From assembly GCF_026262505.1 (NCBI RefSeq), contig NC_067204.1:19797976-19861975 (forward strand): 64,000 nt of DNA. Direction: 5' to 3'. Position numbers and translations under genes: made by a program. This document shows, piece after piece, positions 40,689 to 49,767 of this stretch. The notes under the pieces are model-generated. The model had not been told where the DNA came from. It saw nothing but the letters and a program-made list of their open reading frames with translations, and ran no database searches. Numbering within the stretch: position 1 is the stretch's first letter; every line of letters begins with the position of its first letter. Origin of the DNA: Trichomonas vaginalis G3. Its lineage: Eukaryota > Parabasalia > Trichomonadida > Trichomonadidae.

Positions 40689-41282
40689 ATGTCCGACGTC
40701 CCACCAACCGAGCCGATTCCCAAACCAGAAGAACCGACAGCCCCAGCGCCACAACAGTCTCCTCAGCAACCTCAGTTCCAGCAAGTCCCTCCACCAAATT
40801 ACTACCAATTTCCACCTCAAGGTTACTACCAATTTCCACTACAAGGCTTCCCGAACTACCCTCCTCAGCCTATGCCTTACTTCCCCAACCCTTGGATGTT
40901 CCAGCAAGCTCCACCCCAGCAATTCCAATTCCAATCTCAATCGAAGAGAGACCAAGACTTCGAAGAAGGTCTGAACCGCTTACGCAAAGAGTATGCCACA
41001 GCCCCGATGGAAGATGACAGGCTTTCAGTCTCTTCCCTCAAATCGACCGATTCGACTCGTACCACAGATTCGGTTCGTGACCGTGAAGACTACCTCAAGC
41101 AGTCTGAGAGACTCTTCATCCTACAACCATTTACAGTTGGAGCTCTCAAGAACATGCGCAATTACGAAGGTCAGACACCAGCTGGGAACCGCAAAACAGA
41201 CGTACTCGCAAGAGCAGTCCAACTGGTCAAGACAAAGACTGAGATAGTCGACTTCATTCTTGCAGCTTGCCCATACAAGTAA
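40689..41282 (+). CDS. Pro/Gln-rich accessory protein, 197 aa
   Basis: The start is set at MSDVPPTEPIPKPEEP because the upstream open frame is only the repeat array. Residues 15-85 are Pro/Gln/Tyr/Phe-rich (YYQFPPQG repeats). The C-terminal 110 residues are helical (EEGLNRLRKEY, LFILQPFTVGALKNM, KTKTEIVDFILAACPYK). No family recognised. Degenerate at 9375, truncated at 59128. The stop reads TAAA. Confidence 0.65.
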   Translation: MSDVPPTEPIPKPEEPTAPAPQQSPQQPQFQQVPPPNYYQFPPQGYYQFPLQGFPNYPPQPMPYFPNPWMFQQAPPQQFQFQSQSKRDQDFEEGLNRLRKEYATAPMEDDRLSVSSLKSTDSTRTTDSVRDREDYLKQSERLFILQPFTVGALKNMRNYEGQTPAGNRKTDVLARAVQLVKTKTEIVDFILAACPYK

Positions 41283-41310
41283 AAAAATAAACAAGTACGA
41301 GTTAAACTTT

Positions 41311-41508
41311 TTATTCTTTCTTTTCTGAGTTGTTTAGAGCTGGTTTCTCTTGTAGAAACCTTTCGTACTCTTCCATGGTCATGTAATTGCGAATTTGGTA
41401 CGCAATTCCAGGTTCGTTTTTTTGAACCTTACGTAGTAACGCTTCATCCTCCTCAGGGAAGTAAGCTGCTAACATCTGACCAAGTTTTCTCGGTGACTCG
41501 GAGCTCAT
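41311..41508 (-). CDS. small unknown protein, 65 aa
   Basis: Start ATG follows GTGACATTTTT. Reads MSSESPRKLGQMLAAYFPEE and YMTMEEYERFLQEKPAL. Convergent with the Pro/Gln-rich gene. No family. Confidence 0.5.
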   Translation of the reverse strand: MSSESPRKLGQMLAAYFPEEDEALLRKVQKNEPGIAYQIRNYMTMEEYERFLQEKPALNNSEKKE

Positions 41509-41559
41509 AAAAATGTCACTTTTTAAACGTTAAGTTTTTAGTCTTATTTTACCCTTTGT

Positions 41560-41753
41560 TTACCCTTTGTTTACCCTTTGTTTGTCAATGTAGTATTGGA
41601 GTGCAATTTCTCCAAATTCTCTGTGTCGGAGTTCTTCAGCATTTTCCAAGGTGTGCCTGGAGAACTCAAAGAAGTTGTCAAGAACATACTGCCATGCTGC
41701 TCTTCTGAGTTCGTCGTATTTTGGAAGTGTTGCACCTTCGAGTCTTCGGACAT
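41560..41753 (-). pseudogene. small unknown gene, frameshift near the start
   Basis: The ATG at 41753 (MSED) is in one frame, while the protein-like frame (RRLEGATLPKYDELRRAAW, FGEIALQYYIDKQ) lacks an ATG. One indel in the first codons would explain this. The 3' end has three copies of CAAAGGGTAAA. Confidence 0.45.
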
Positions 41754-41798
41754 GAAAAAATAACACTTTTTCTATTAAACCGTTTACAATTTGAATTT

Positions 41799-41995
41799 TG
41801 TTGCTGAATTCGGCAAAAATATAATTTAGGGTAGATGGGTATATCTAACCTCTTTTCTAACCTCTTTTCTACCCTCATGAATTTGTCATGAGTTTTATAC
41901 AGAATTCGGCAAAAATATATTTTAGGGTAGAAGGGTATATCTACCCCGTTTTCTACCCCGTTTTCTACCCTCATGAATTTGTCATGAGTTTTCCC
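41799..41995. repeat. composite palindromes upstream of 304-aa cassette (GGGTA type)
   Basis: Two copies (about 41827 and 41922): GGGTAGAAGGGTA, then TATC, TACCCC and further TACCC units. The first copy mixes GGGTA left arms with TAACC right arms. Outer side GCTGAATTCGGCAAAAATAT; inner side CATGAATTTGTCATGAG. Then the accessory leader. Confidence 0.85.
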
Positions 41996-42054
41996 GAAAT
42001 AAAAAATAAAGTTGGTTTTTTTAAAAAAATATTTTTTATTTTTATTGTAAGAAC

Positions 42055-42969
42055 ATGTTAGCAACAACAGCACCAAACTCGTTAGTCATGAACCCAACTT
42101 CAATGTTAGTAGAAATGAAAAGCTTCATTCCTTCTTCATATACTTTTGAGACAGAAATCCAGAAGATAAAGCAAGAACTTTTAACAAGTAATTTAGACTG
42201 TAGTGCGAAAGATGAAACAAATGAACAGTATCTTTATGAAATGCAGGATATTATTGACCATTTACCCAAATTGCCTGAAATCCAACAACAAAAACTCACT
42301 ATTCCAGAATTCGATGAAATAGAAGTCAAAGCAACTGACTCAGTAGAAATAAAGAAGTTCATACGAAAGGTAAACTATGAGTTTCTAGGATTTCATTGCA
42401 ACCATAAGGTTATGGACAAAGATTGCGACATGGTATATAAGAATGTTTCTGACCTTTACAAAACCCGGGAGTTTAAGACCTACGACAACTTTGTTTCGTT
42501 AGTTGCAAAATGTGTATGGCAGATAAGAGATAAAGATAGAAGAGGTAAGGTATGGAATGAACAGATAAAACCAGCAACTTTTGAGTTAAAGAAAACCATT
42601 GACGCTTTAGTTGTTTTAGCAGGTAAGGTTTCAGAATATAACGCAAAAATGAACCCGCAATGTTCTAAATGTAAAGCAGCAATAAGAAAATATAACTACT
42701 CCGTCAAAGAGATAGAACGTATGCGAAACGACTATGCTGACTTAAAGAAAGAAGCAGAAAAGCCAGCAGAAGATAAAATGGACATGTTAGAATTTCTGAA
42801 CAAAAACTATCCAACAGCAGAAGATTTCCTTCTATCTGACGTCAAGAAGAAGTATAAAGAAACCTTCGGCATAGTTAAAACATTCGATGTACTAAAAGAA
42901 GAAATAGAAGCTACAAAACTGTTTAGAGTCTCACGAATTCATAACGTTTACCATGTAAAACGCTTATAA
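42055..42969 (+). CDS. cassette protein, 304 aa, CxxC motif
   Basis: Homologue of 10699-11640 lacking nine N-terminal residues, with the same CSKCKAA segment and about 90 percent visible identity. Enclosed by inverted composite palindromes of the GGGTA type rather than the GGTGA type of copy A. Leader with GTAAGAAC before ATG. Function unknown. Confidence 0.75.
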   Translation: MLATTAPNSLVMNPTSMLVEMKSFIPSSYTFETEIQKIKQELLTSNLDCSAKDETNEQYLYEMQDIIDHLPKLPEIQQQKLTIPEFDEIEVKATDSVEIKKFIRKVNYEFLGFHCNHKVMDKDCDMVYKNVSDLYKTREFKTYDNFVSLVAKCVWQIRDKDRRGKVWNEQIKPATFELKKTIDALVVLAGKVSEYNAKMNPQCSKCKAAIRKYNYSVKEIERMRNDYADLKKEAEKPAEDKMDMLEFLNKNYPTAEDFLLSDVKKKYKETFGIVKTFDVLKEEIEATKLFRVSRIHNVYHVKRL

Positions 42970-43175
42970 AATAACTGGGGTAGAAAAGAGGTTAGAAAAC
43001 AGGTTATATCTAACCTTCTACCCTAAAATATATTTTTATTGAATTCAGCAACAAAATTCTGAGTAAAATGACATATGGAACACATACTTTTTTCAGTAAG
43101 GACATATGGGGTAGAAATGAGGGTAGAAAACGGGGTAGATATACCCTTCTACCCTAAAATATATTTTTGCTGAAA
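42970..43175. repeat. composite palindromes downstream of 304-aa cassette (GGGTA type)
   Basis: Two copies near 42978 and 43108 in opposite orientation to the upstream block. The first has GGGTA outer and GGTTA inner arms (matching TAACC and TACCC). Followed by TTGAATTCAGCAACAAA. A GACCG/CGGTC hairpin is at about 43207-43225. Confidence 0.8.
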
Positions 43176-43311
43176 AAAATGACCAAATTTCATGAAATTT
43201 CTCTAGACCGACTTTTACCGGTCTAGCCTAAAACTCATGAAAATCGTAAAAAATAAGAGAGTATTTTGACAACTTCAAACAAGCAGTCTAAGACTAAAAC
43301 ACTTACATTTT

Positions 43312-44184
43312 TCAAGCTTGACTTTTTACAATTTGAACTTTGTTCGCGTAGATATGAATTCTGAAAGAAGTATGAGGGTCTTGTATGACTTTGTACTTCT
43401 CCATAGTTCATGTCTGTCAAACTTACCTGCCATGGACTCTTTCATAAGTTCCATGAAATCGTCTTCGGACAATCCAGGGAAAAGTATGATATCAGTAAGT
43501 ATTCTTTTAACATCCTTACTTAAACTCTTTGCTGTCTGTACACAAATGACAACAGATGTTAAAGTGTCTGAGCTTCTTAAGAATTCGACACATGTCTTGT
43601 TCTCTGTTCTTTAACAAAGGATGAGAAGCAAAGTCATCTAAGATAAGAAGACATCTATGAGGGTAAGTCTTTCCAATCGTAAGATTGCAATTTCTTCGAA
43701 ATGTATTCTATCTCTTTCTGTTTGTTTCTGAAGTGTTTCTTCTCTAATATTCTCTGCATTTCCTCATTTGGGTCTTTGAACTTAGAATTTATATACTCAT
43801 TTATAGCATTATACTTCAAAACTCTTCTTTGGTACTTCTTTATCCAATCTAACAACTCAGTATCCTTTATACATACTAACTTAGACTTCTTTATAATATC
43901 TTTGAACGAATTGACGGTTTGGTCAAATTGACCAGAAGTACTACAAATGACAACTAACTCATAGAATGGGTTCTTCTCATCTAGTTCTTGTTGTTGTGCA
44001 GCCATTTTAAGATAAGTGAAAGTCTTACCCGACCCAGGTGGTGCAATTAGACCTGTTATACCATTCTGAGCAAATAAGAACTTGTCATGTATGGGTTTTA
44101 TCTGAGCATTTTCTAACTTCTCTTGTTCTTGTTTAAAACATTCTCAAATTTCTTGTCAATGTCAGCAAACTTTTTTTCTAACAT
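43312..44184 (-). pseudogene. A32/FtsK-like packaging ATPase, frameshifted
   Basis: Would package element DNA into capsids. The central frame (43655-44005) and flanking frames carry the family order: Walker A (APPGSGKT) near the N-terminus, VVICSTSGQ, later LLILDDFA (Walker B) and VICVQTAKS. At least two one-base indels, one an extra base at about 43670, break it. The homologue at 58234 is broken elsewhere. Confidence 0.8.
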
Positions 44185-44220
44185 ATTTTTAGAAAAATTA
44201 AAATTTTTATCTTTTAGGAA

Positions 44221-44669
44221 ATGTCTAGCGATTTCGCTATCTATATTCGAGACAAGCTTTTCGACAGCAAAACATCTGTAGACCATAAAATCTTACATAG
44301 TGTAAACAAGAAAGGTGAATTTGTTCTAAAGTTCTGTTTCTGGGAATATGACAAGAACCATAAAACATTAGCAGAGAAGTCTTTAAGTTTGTCAATGACA
44401 GACTTGTTGACAGAGATGACGCCGATTGGAAAGCTGAAGTCCAACAAAAGTTCTTAGAATGCAAAGAAGACACATGCGCTGTTCTTGAAGATGAAATAGA
44501 AAACAGAATAGAAGAGCTATTAAAGGACAAAGACCTTTTACAAAAATATGGTTCTGAGAAATTTGACATAACTCCACCAGAGAAGAAGAAGAAGAGAGAG
44601 AAGAAAGAAAAGAAAGTAGAAGAAGAGAAGAAAGAACCTGAACCAGAGAAAAAGAAATTTGACATGTAA
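44221..44669 (+). pseudogene. about 149-aa Lys/Glu-tailed protein gene, one frameshift
   Basis: Starts MSSDFAIYIRDKLFDSK after TTTTTATCTTTTAGGAA. A base is missing around 44375, after which FVNDRLVDR and a tail of EKKKKREKKEKK with PEPEKKKFDM continue in another frame. Copy D homologue at 57748-58197. Divergent from the ATPase. Unknown function; basic/acidic tail. Confidence 0.6.
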
Positions 44670-44685
44670 AAATAAAATTTTATTT

Positions 44686-45105
44686 TTAGAACATTTCTGG
44701 GTCAATGTCAATGTTCTCTTCCTCTTTAGGAGCAAACACTGGCTTAGACTCTAAAATCTTTTTACCCAATTTACCTTGAACTTCAACTATCTTAGACTCA
44801 TAATATTCATAGTCGTCTGCTTTCTTTGGTTCATAAGGTATAACAAGTTTGTATGCTTTGCCTTCTTTAAGGTTTGAGAACCTTCTGTCAAAATTTTCTT
44901 TGACTGCTAACAAACCTTCTATGTCTAAGTCTTCAAATTTCGCACCATTTTTAGTCACAATAGCAAACTTAACTGGTTCGATGTTCCAAACTTTGCTGAA
45001 TGAAGACTTTTCAAAATGGTAGAAGTAAACATTCAAATAAGCGAATGGGTCTAGTTCTTCTTTGACTTCTGACATATATTTGTTGACTGAAATATATTTC
45101 GTCAT
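44686..45105 (-). CDS. unknown conserved protein, 139 aa
   Basis: MTKYISVNKYMSEVKEELDP start, then VYFYHFEKSSFSKVWNIEPVK, YKLVIPYEPKKADDYEYYESK and an acidic end NIDIDPEMF. Compact and without a membrane segment. Position between helicase and ATPase, and a beta-rich look, would fit a replication accessory such as a single-strand binding protein, but no motif proves it. Promoter TTTTTTTATCCGATAGAAAAG. Stop TAAA. Copy D has a one-base deletion. Confidence 0.65.
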   Translation of the reverse strand: MTKYISVNKYMSEVKEELDPFAYLNVYFYHFEKSSFSKVWNIEPVKFAIVTKNGAKFEDLDIEGLLAVKENFDRRFSNLKEGKAYKLVIPYEPKKADDYEYYESKIVEVQGKLGKKILESKPVFAPKEEENIDIDPEMF

Positions 45106-45141
45106 CTTTTCTATCGGATAAAAAAATGTTTTTTTTTAAAT

Positions 45142-46377
45142 TTACTCAGAAAAATTTTTCTTTGTATATACGCCGTTCTGAACATCTAAAAGATTTTTGA
45201 CATTTGCCAAGAATGTACGTTTAGAAGCTGCCATATAACCATATTCTTGACAATATTGTTTATATTCATCGTACAATGACCTTTCATCTAAACACTCAAA
45301 GTTAGTCTCATCTATAAACAGTTCATATACACTCTTGTTTGCTTCTAACAACGTTTGTCTTTCTTCGGTATGTGGAATTTGTCTTGGATTGAACTTTGAA
45401 ATATCTAATGTCATGAAATATGAGAACAAGTGGTTGTAAAAGTCAGATGTTAAGGTTTCTGCTAAGTCGTCAAAATATTCTGTATCTTGCATATGAGAAT
45501 CTGACGTTCTGACAACTACATATCTTCTGTCGGAACTTTCTAACTTCATCGGAACGGCATTGTTTGAAACCATGATGAAATTTGCAACATTTTCACAAAC
45601 TCTTTGGTCTTTATATTTTCTTTCAACAACTCCAACTTTGTCTGTTATAAGACTCTTCAAAGCATCCGAGTTTAAAACCTTTGTTGTATCTATACTTTGA
45701 AGTTCGTTACATACTATAAGTTTCATATTCTCTATTGAAGAGTTAAATTTACCGCAGATGTTTTCTAAGTTTGTCATATTAGGGTTCGAATAGCCCTCTA
45801 ACAGTTTGCACAAGATATCTGTAAAGAAAGTGTTCTTACCAGTTCCTTGTTTTCCAATTATAATGAGAGCAGTTTCATTTTTAGCACTTGGATGTTGTAA
45901 GATGTTTGCAAACCAACATAAGATATACTCATAGACTCTTTCGTTTCCATTGCATATAATTTCTTTGACATGGTCTAACCAAGCTTCTATAACATTTTCT
46001 TTCCATTCTACTTGTTCGTATTTATATCCAGTGAAGATAGAATAGAAGTTTGGAGATGGTGTATAGAACTTTATACCACGAACTGAAAAATCTTCTAACT
46101 TTGACAATAAGATATCCCAAGCATCTAACATCTTCATACCAACTTGTACGACTTTTATTTTCTTAAGTTTCTGTCTACATTCTTGTTCTGAAACTATGGT
46201 TGCTCTTGGTTTGTTAAAGACAACATCCCATTCTTTCATGACATAACATTCTGGGGCAGAGTCGACATAAATGACTAAACGTTTCAAATTCTCGACTGCT
46301 TTGTTATAGTCTCTAAATGGACACATATTTCTGAACGCTTGGAAGTCATAAAAATCTGAAACGTCTATTCTGTACAT
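45142..46377 (-). CDS. SF3/D5-like helicase, 411 aa
   Basis: Unwinds DNA for element replication. Walker A GKQGTGKN at 175-182, followed by FFTDIL. Walker B region LIVCNELQSI, then NFIMVSNNAVP (sensor/motif C) and SDRRYVVVRTSD (arginine-finger region), the order of D5/DUF5906-type SF3 helicases. The N-terminal 150 residues show no primase motifs, so this is a stand-alone helicase. C-terminal about 60 residues (YKQYCQEYGYM, KRTFLANVK) look like a small winged-helix part. Copy D homologue is frameshifted. Confidence 0.85.
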   Translation of the reverse strand: MYRIDVSDFYDFQAFRNMCPFRDYNKAVENLKRLVIYVDSAPECYVMKEWDVVFNKPRATIVSEQECRQKLKKIKVVQVGMKMLDAWDILLSKLEDFSVRGIKFYTPSPNFYSIFTGYKYEQVEWKENVIEAWLDHVKEIICNGNERVYEYILCWFANILQHPSAKNETALIIIGKQGTGKNTFFTDILCKLLEGYSNPNMTNLENICGKFNSSIENMKLIVCNELQSIDTTKVLNSDALKSLITDKVGVVERKYKDQRVCENVANFIMVSNNAVPMKLESSDRRYVVVRTSDSHMQDTEYFDDLAETLTSDFYNHLFSYFMTLDISKFNPRQIPHTEERQTLLEANKSVYELFIDETNFECLDERSLYDEYKQYCQEYGYMAASKRTFLANVKNLLDVQNGVYTKKNFSE

Positions 46378-46406
46378 TTTTATAAAAATAAAAAAAAATA
46401 TTTTTT

Positions 46407-47210
46407 TTATTCTTGACTTTGTTCCATTTGTTCCATTTGTTGCATTTGTTGTTCTTGAGCTATTTGTTGTTGAAGTTGTTCTTGTAGTACAATACTTTCA
46501 CCAGTTGCATCTTCCAATTCGAAACTTTCTGCCGTCATTGACAAATACATAGGACATAAAAGTTTTACAGGAACAAAGTTTGCGTCAACTAAGGTTAAGT
46601 TTATGTTTGCTAAAGTGTTTGAGTTTACTAAAGCTGAAAACTCTGCATTCGAATGAACAATAGGCAAACCAGCAGAGAAAGTGTTGTTTATACGCATGAG
46701 TATCTTTTGGTCATAGTAGTTTCTGTCGACATTCGAATAGCACTTTGAACCTAAGTTTGAAACAATATATAAAATAGGTGTACTTAAAGTCAATGGAACA
46801 GACATTCCTTGTATGACACCTTTTCCTGTTATAGGAAACTGTTGGTAGTAAAAACCAGATATAAGTTTTGTATTATAGCTCATATCGTTTATACTAAACT
46901 CAGTCGGACATCCAAACATAATGAAACCTGCTCTAGTTGCAGCACATGTTACATCCGTCCTTAAAGTATTAAATAAGTCAACAAAACCTGTTGGTGGTAT
47001 ATCTGAGTAAGTATCTTCAAAGAAGTATTTTTTACCATTCACAACAACAAAGTCTTCTGGTGTCAAAAGAGCAAAACAGGCTTTAGTCGTCATCGTGTTT
47101 AAGGTCAGTTTACAATATCGTCCTTGAGGACTTTGTAAGTTTGTTGTTATAGAATTATATGACTCAGGGTTTTTAGTCGTAATAGTATAAACCACTATGT
47201 CTTCTGCCAT
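46407..47210 (-). CDS. probable minor capsid (penton) protein, 267 aa
   Basis: Beta-rich throughout with a short Gln-rich acidic C-terminus (about 240-267). Its size and its position close to the capsid gene fit the single jelly-roll penton of polintoviruses; no sequence motif is diagnostic, so this rests on context. TTKACFALLTPEDFVVV and AATRAGFIMFG are the best conserved blocks against copy D (55213). Four bases separate it from the 193-aa gene upstream. Confidence 0.6.
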   Translation of the reverse strand: MAEDIVVYTITTKNPESYNSITTNLQSPQGRYCKLTLNTMTTKACFALLTPEDFVVVNGKKYFFEDTYSDIPPTGFVDLFNTLRTDVTCAATRAGFIMFGCPTEFSINDMSYNTKLISGFYYQQFPITGKGVIQGMSVPLTLSTPILYIVSNLGSKCYSNVDRNYYDQKILMRINNTFSAGLPIVHSNAEFSALVNSNTLANINLTLVDANFVPVKLLCPMYLSMTAESFELEDATGESIVLQEQLQQQIAQEQQMQQMEQMEQSQE

Positions 47211-47214
47211 TTAC

Positions 47215-47796
47215 TTAGCAACTAAATTTTAATGAAATGTTGTGGTCGTCAAATATTTTTATGACGTCTGGGAAACTATATTTTAAGTTCAACGTTTCAC
47301 CTCCTTTCATAACGTATATCTTGTCAATGACATTATATGAAACACCACAGCAACTAACGTCGGGTTCTATTTCTTTGATGTTTATATCGTCTGCCTCTGT
47401 CAAAAGTTTCAATAGTTCTTTCAAAACTTCATGAGGTGCAATGACATATGAGTTCACTTTTACAGGGTTGTGTTCGACCAAGTTTAACATTATACCTAAA
47501 GCTTGACAAATCTTCTCCTGAGTTTTAAGTTTGTCTTTCAGTTGTTGGTAGTCGTTTCGAATATCTGCAACAGAACTTAAGTCTCTGCTAACTTCAGGGT
47601 ATGTTGGTTGTTCTTTTACAGGAACTATTGTTATACCATCTTCGTCTTCGTATGGTTTCCCCACTTCAACATCTCTTTCTTTGACATTGACAACAACACT
47701 TTGACTGTTTGTTTGAGTTGGTGAATTTAACTTCACATCTGCCACCGCCATTAAACCTTTTGAAACACTTACGCTTCTATTTTTCGGAAATGACAT
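47215..47796 (-). CDS. unknown protein, 193 aa
   Basis: Start placed at MSFPKNRSVSVSK because TTTTTATTCTAAGTAAA lies directly before it; the longer open frame upstream would cross the divergent gene. Middle has DYQQLKDKLKTQEKICQ (coiled coil), later two Cys (SCCGVSYN). No family. Transcribed toward the penton and helicase. Confidence 0.65.
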   Translation of the reverse strand: MSFPKNRSVSVSKGLMAVADVKLNSPTQTNSQSVVVNVKERDVEVGKPYEDEDGITIVPVKEQPTYPEVSRDLSSVADIRNDYQQLKDKLKTQEKICQALGIMLNLVEHNPVKVNSYVIAPHEVLKELLKLLTEADDINIKEIEPDVSCCGVSYNVIDKIYVMKGGETLNLKYSFPDVIKIFDDHNISLKFSC

Positions 47797-47814
47797 TTTA
47801 CTTAGAATAAAAAG
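47797..47814. promoter_or_regulatory. 18-bp bidirectional promoter
   Basis: TTTACTTAGAATAAAAAG lies between divergent starts of the 193-aa and 139-aa genes. Very similar to the spacer at 2948-2965. The decayed copy A version (about 15261-15280) keeps the layout. Confidence 0.6.
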
Positions 47815-48234
47815 ATGGACGTATTTGAGTATCTCTTCGAATTGAAGCAGAACAAAGTTTACACACACAAACAATACAAATACATTGACAGAATAGTTCT
47901 TTATACAAACAATGGAAAATGTTATAGAATAGCAGTCTTTGCTGAACCAAAATATTTTCATAAAGCAAAGAAAGTTGGTATAACCGAGATGGTGAAAGTT
48001 CTTGAAGCAGACAAAAATATAACAACAAAACTTACAGATATTTCTAAAGGTAAGTTTATAATACAATTTTATGTCAAAACTGGCGTACTGTCAATATTTG
48101 ACGGAGAGAAGTCAGTTCAAGAACAACTTACTGACCTGCTGCCAAAATCTGCTCGATGGAAGCTGTCGTTATGCCAATCTGAGGAGCCCCAGCAGGTTTC
48201 ATCGAACGAATCTTCAAAAGAGCATCTTCCGTGA
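47815..48234 (+). CDS. unknown protein, 139 aa, overlaps capsid gene end
   Basis: MDVFEYLFELKQNKVYTHKQ start, beta/alpha mix (VLYTNNGKCYRIAVF), C-terminal about 36 residues encoded antisense to the last codons of the capsid gene (107-bp overlap). Copy A keeps the same convergent overlap. No family recognised. Confidence 0.6.
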   Translation: MDVFEYLFELKQNKVYTHKQYKYIDRIVLYTNNGKCYRIAVFAEPKYFHKAKKVGITEMVKVLEADKNITTKLTDISKGKFIIQFYVKTGVLSIFDGEKSVQEQLTDLLPKSARWKLSLCQSEEPQQVSSNESSKEHLP

Positions 48235-49735
48235 AAAGTGCTATTGGTTTTGTAAACTTCTTTGCTCTCAATTCATCTGGACCGTCTCTGTCACCAGTAT
48301 ATTGTATTTGTACAGTACCAACAGTTGAAATACCACCCATAAAGTCTTCTGAGTCAGCAAATGGAATGCCAAGCCAAAAGTTTGAACGGTCTCCATTTGT
48401 ATATTGAGTTTTTTGACCTCCTGTATGAGTCCATACTTTCACATATGGCATAATAGAACTTTGCATTTCAGGGTTAATGGTTGTTGTGAAGTTGTTGTTA
48501 AAGTTCATAGCATCTAATGTCAAGTTGTATGACCTCATATCCTCAACTGTAGAATATTCTTCTCTTGGATAATATTTGCCATCTATGTTTATATGATATT
48601 TAATACCAGGGTTGTAGAAGCAAGAATAGTCATTTATAGTTCGTCTGAACAGTACAAACATAGTATCTGCATGTTTCATTGCAGTTGTTAAAGCAATATC
48701 TGTTCTTGCACCTGGGTCAGCACTTTGGTTTCCAACTTCACCTGCAAAGTCTTTGACAGATATTTGGTGTATAGGGAACATAAGTGGAACTGCAATATAT
48801 TTGGCAGCTAAAGCATTTGAAATATCTGGGTCCAACATATAGACTGCAAGTCTGCTTTCTATTCTCTTGCATTCAAACTTTTCGCATGTGAACTTAACTG
48901 GGTCCCAAGCATCTCCAGCAGCATTGAAATAATAGTTTACTTCAGTGTTGAGGTTTGAGAAACCAAAGTCTAAGTCAACTTTGTTTTTGCAAAAGTCGGC
49001 GAATGACATTTTATTTGTTCCCACTACTTCTGTAAGAGTGAATGGGTCTTGTGTTGGTGCAATGACTAAGTTATTTTTGCTTGGAGTAAGTTCGATAGAA
49101 ATTTTTCCTGCCCAGTTTGGCAAGTATCTTAAAAACCTGAAGATGAGGAAAGATGACAAAGGAACTCTAAGTTTCAATTTTACTTTGGTTACTGCTGCTG
49201 CAGTTTGTCCAGAAAGGTTAACATAAACTCCTGGAACGTTAGGGTCAAGTCTTCTTATTTTCTCAATAGTTGCATACTGGTCTGTTTGTTCTCTAGCTTG
49301 TGGTTGTACTGAGTTTCTCAAAGCGAACCATTCATAGTTTGCCCATGTTACTGTTTGAACTAAGTCAGAGTTAGAATATATCTTATATCCCATGAAAACT
49401 TCTGGAGCATATTGGTATCCGACATAGAAAATTCCATTGCAACCTTTCTTGTCAGACAACTTGGCAGAAGGTTTTATTTCAATGTCTTGTTCCACGTATA
49501 AGAAAGAGTTGTCAATAGAAATTATATGAAACCTGTCGCAAGCAATATCTACTGTTGTTGAAGAACCTTCTCCAAACTCACCTACGTTTCCATAAGAAAC
49601 AGCAGTTGTATATTCGTAAGTTCCAGGAACTATTTCTGACCTTCTAATGGCATTGTCGCATTCGTTATACCATTCGGAAACATTTCCATTCATAGCATCC
49701 AAAACTGTTGGCGTTATATTCTGAGCGGCGTACAT
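48128..49735 (-). CDS. major capsid protein (double jelly-roll type), 535 aa
   Basis: Forms the icosahedral shell. Assigned from length (usual for polintovirus capsid proteins), beta-rich make-up, and its place beside the penton and a large structural gene. Readable blocks: MYAAQNITPTVLDAMNGN start, SIDNSFLYVEQDIEI, PLSSFLIFRFLRYLP, ISIELTPSKNNLVI and an Ala/Gln end EQILAAGQ. Start follows TTTTTACTCATATGAA. A decayed homologue is at 13284. Structure prediction would be the proof; I rate the call as probable. Confidence 0.7.
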   Translation of the reverse strand: MYAAQNITPTVLDAMNGNVSEWYNECDNAIRRSEIVPGTYEYTTAVSYGNVGEFGEGSSTTVDIACDRFHIISIDNSFLYVEQDIEIKPSAKLSDKKGCNGIFYVGYQYAPEVFMGYKIYSNSDLVQTVTWANYEWFALRNSVQPQAREQTDQYATIEKIRRLDPNVPGVYVNLSGQTAAAVTKVKLKLRVPLSSFLIFRFLRYLPNWAGKISIELTPSKNNLVIAPTQDPFTLTEVVGTNKMSFADFCKNKVDLDFGFSNLNTEVNYYFNAAGDAWDPVKFTCEKFECKRIESRLAVYMLDPDISNALAAKYIAVPLMFPIHQISVKDFAGEVGNQSADPGARTDIALTTAMKHADTMFVLFRRTINDYSCFYNPGIKYHINIDGKYYPREEYSTVEDMRSYNLTLDAMNFNNNFTTTINPEMQSSIMPYVKVWTHTGGQKTQYTNGDRSNFWLGIPFADSEDFMGGISTVGTVQIQYTGDRDGPDELRAKKFTKPIALFTEDALLKIRSMKPAGAPQIGITTASIEQILAAGQ

Positions 49736-49767
49736 TTCATATGAGTAAAAATATAGAATAGTTGGAT

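Noticed and set aside
40531-40974. N-terminal extensions of the Pro/Gln-rich gene through the repeat array
   Set aside because: The three frames are open only because of the repeat sequence; the conserved MSDVPPTE start in all copies lies after the array.
47797-48066. Longer 283-aa form of the 193-aa gene
   Set aside because: The extension is antisense to the 139-aa gene and skips the promoter located directly before the internal ATG.
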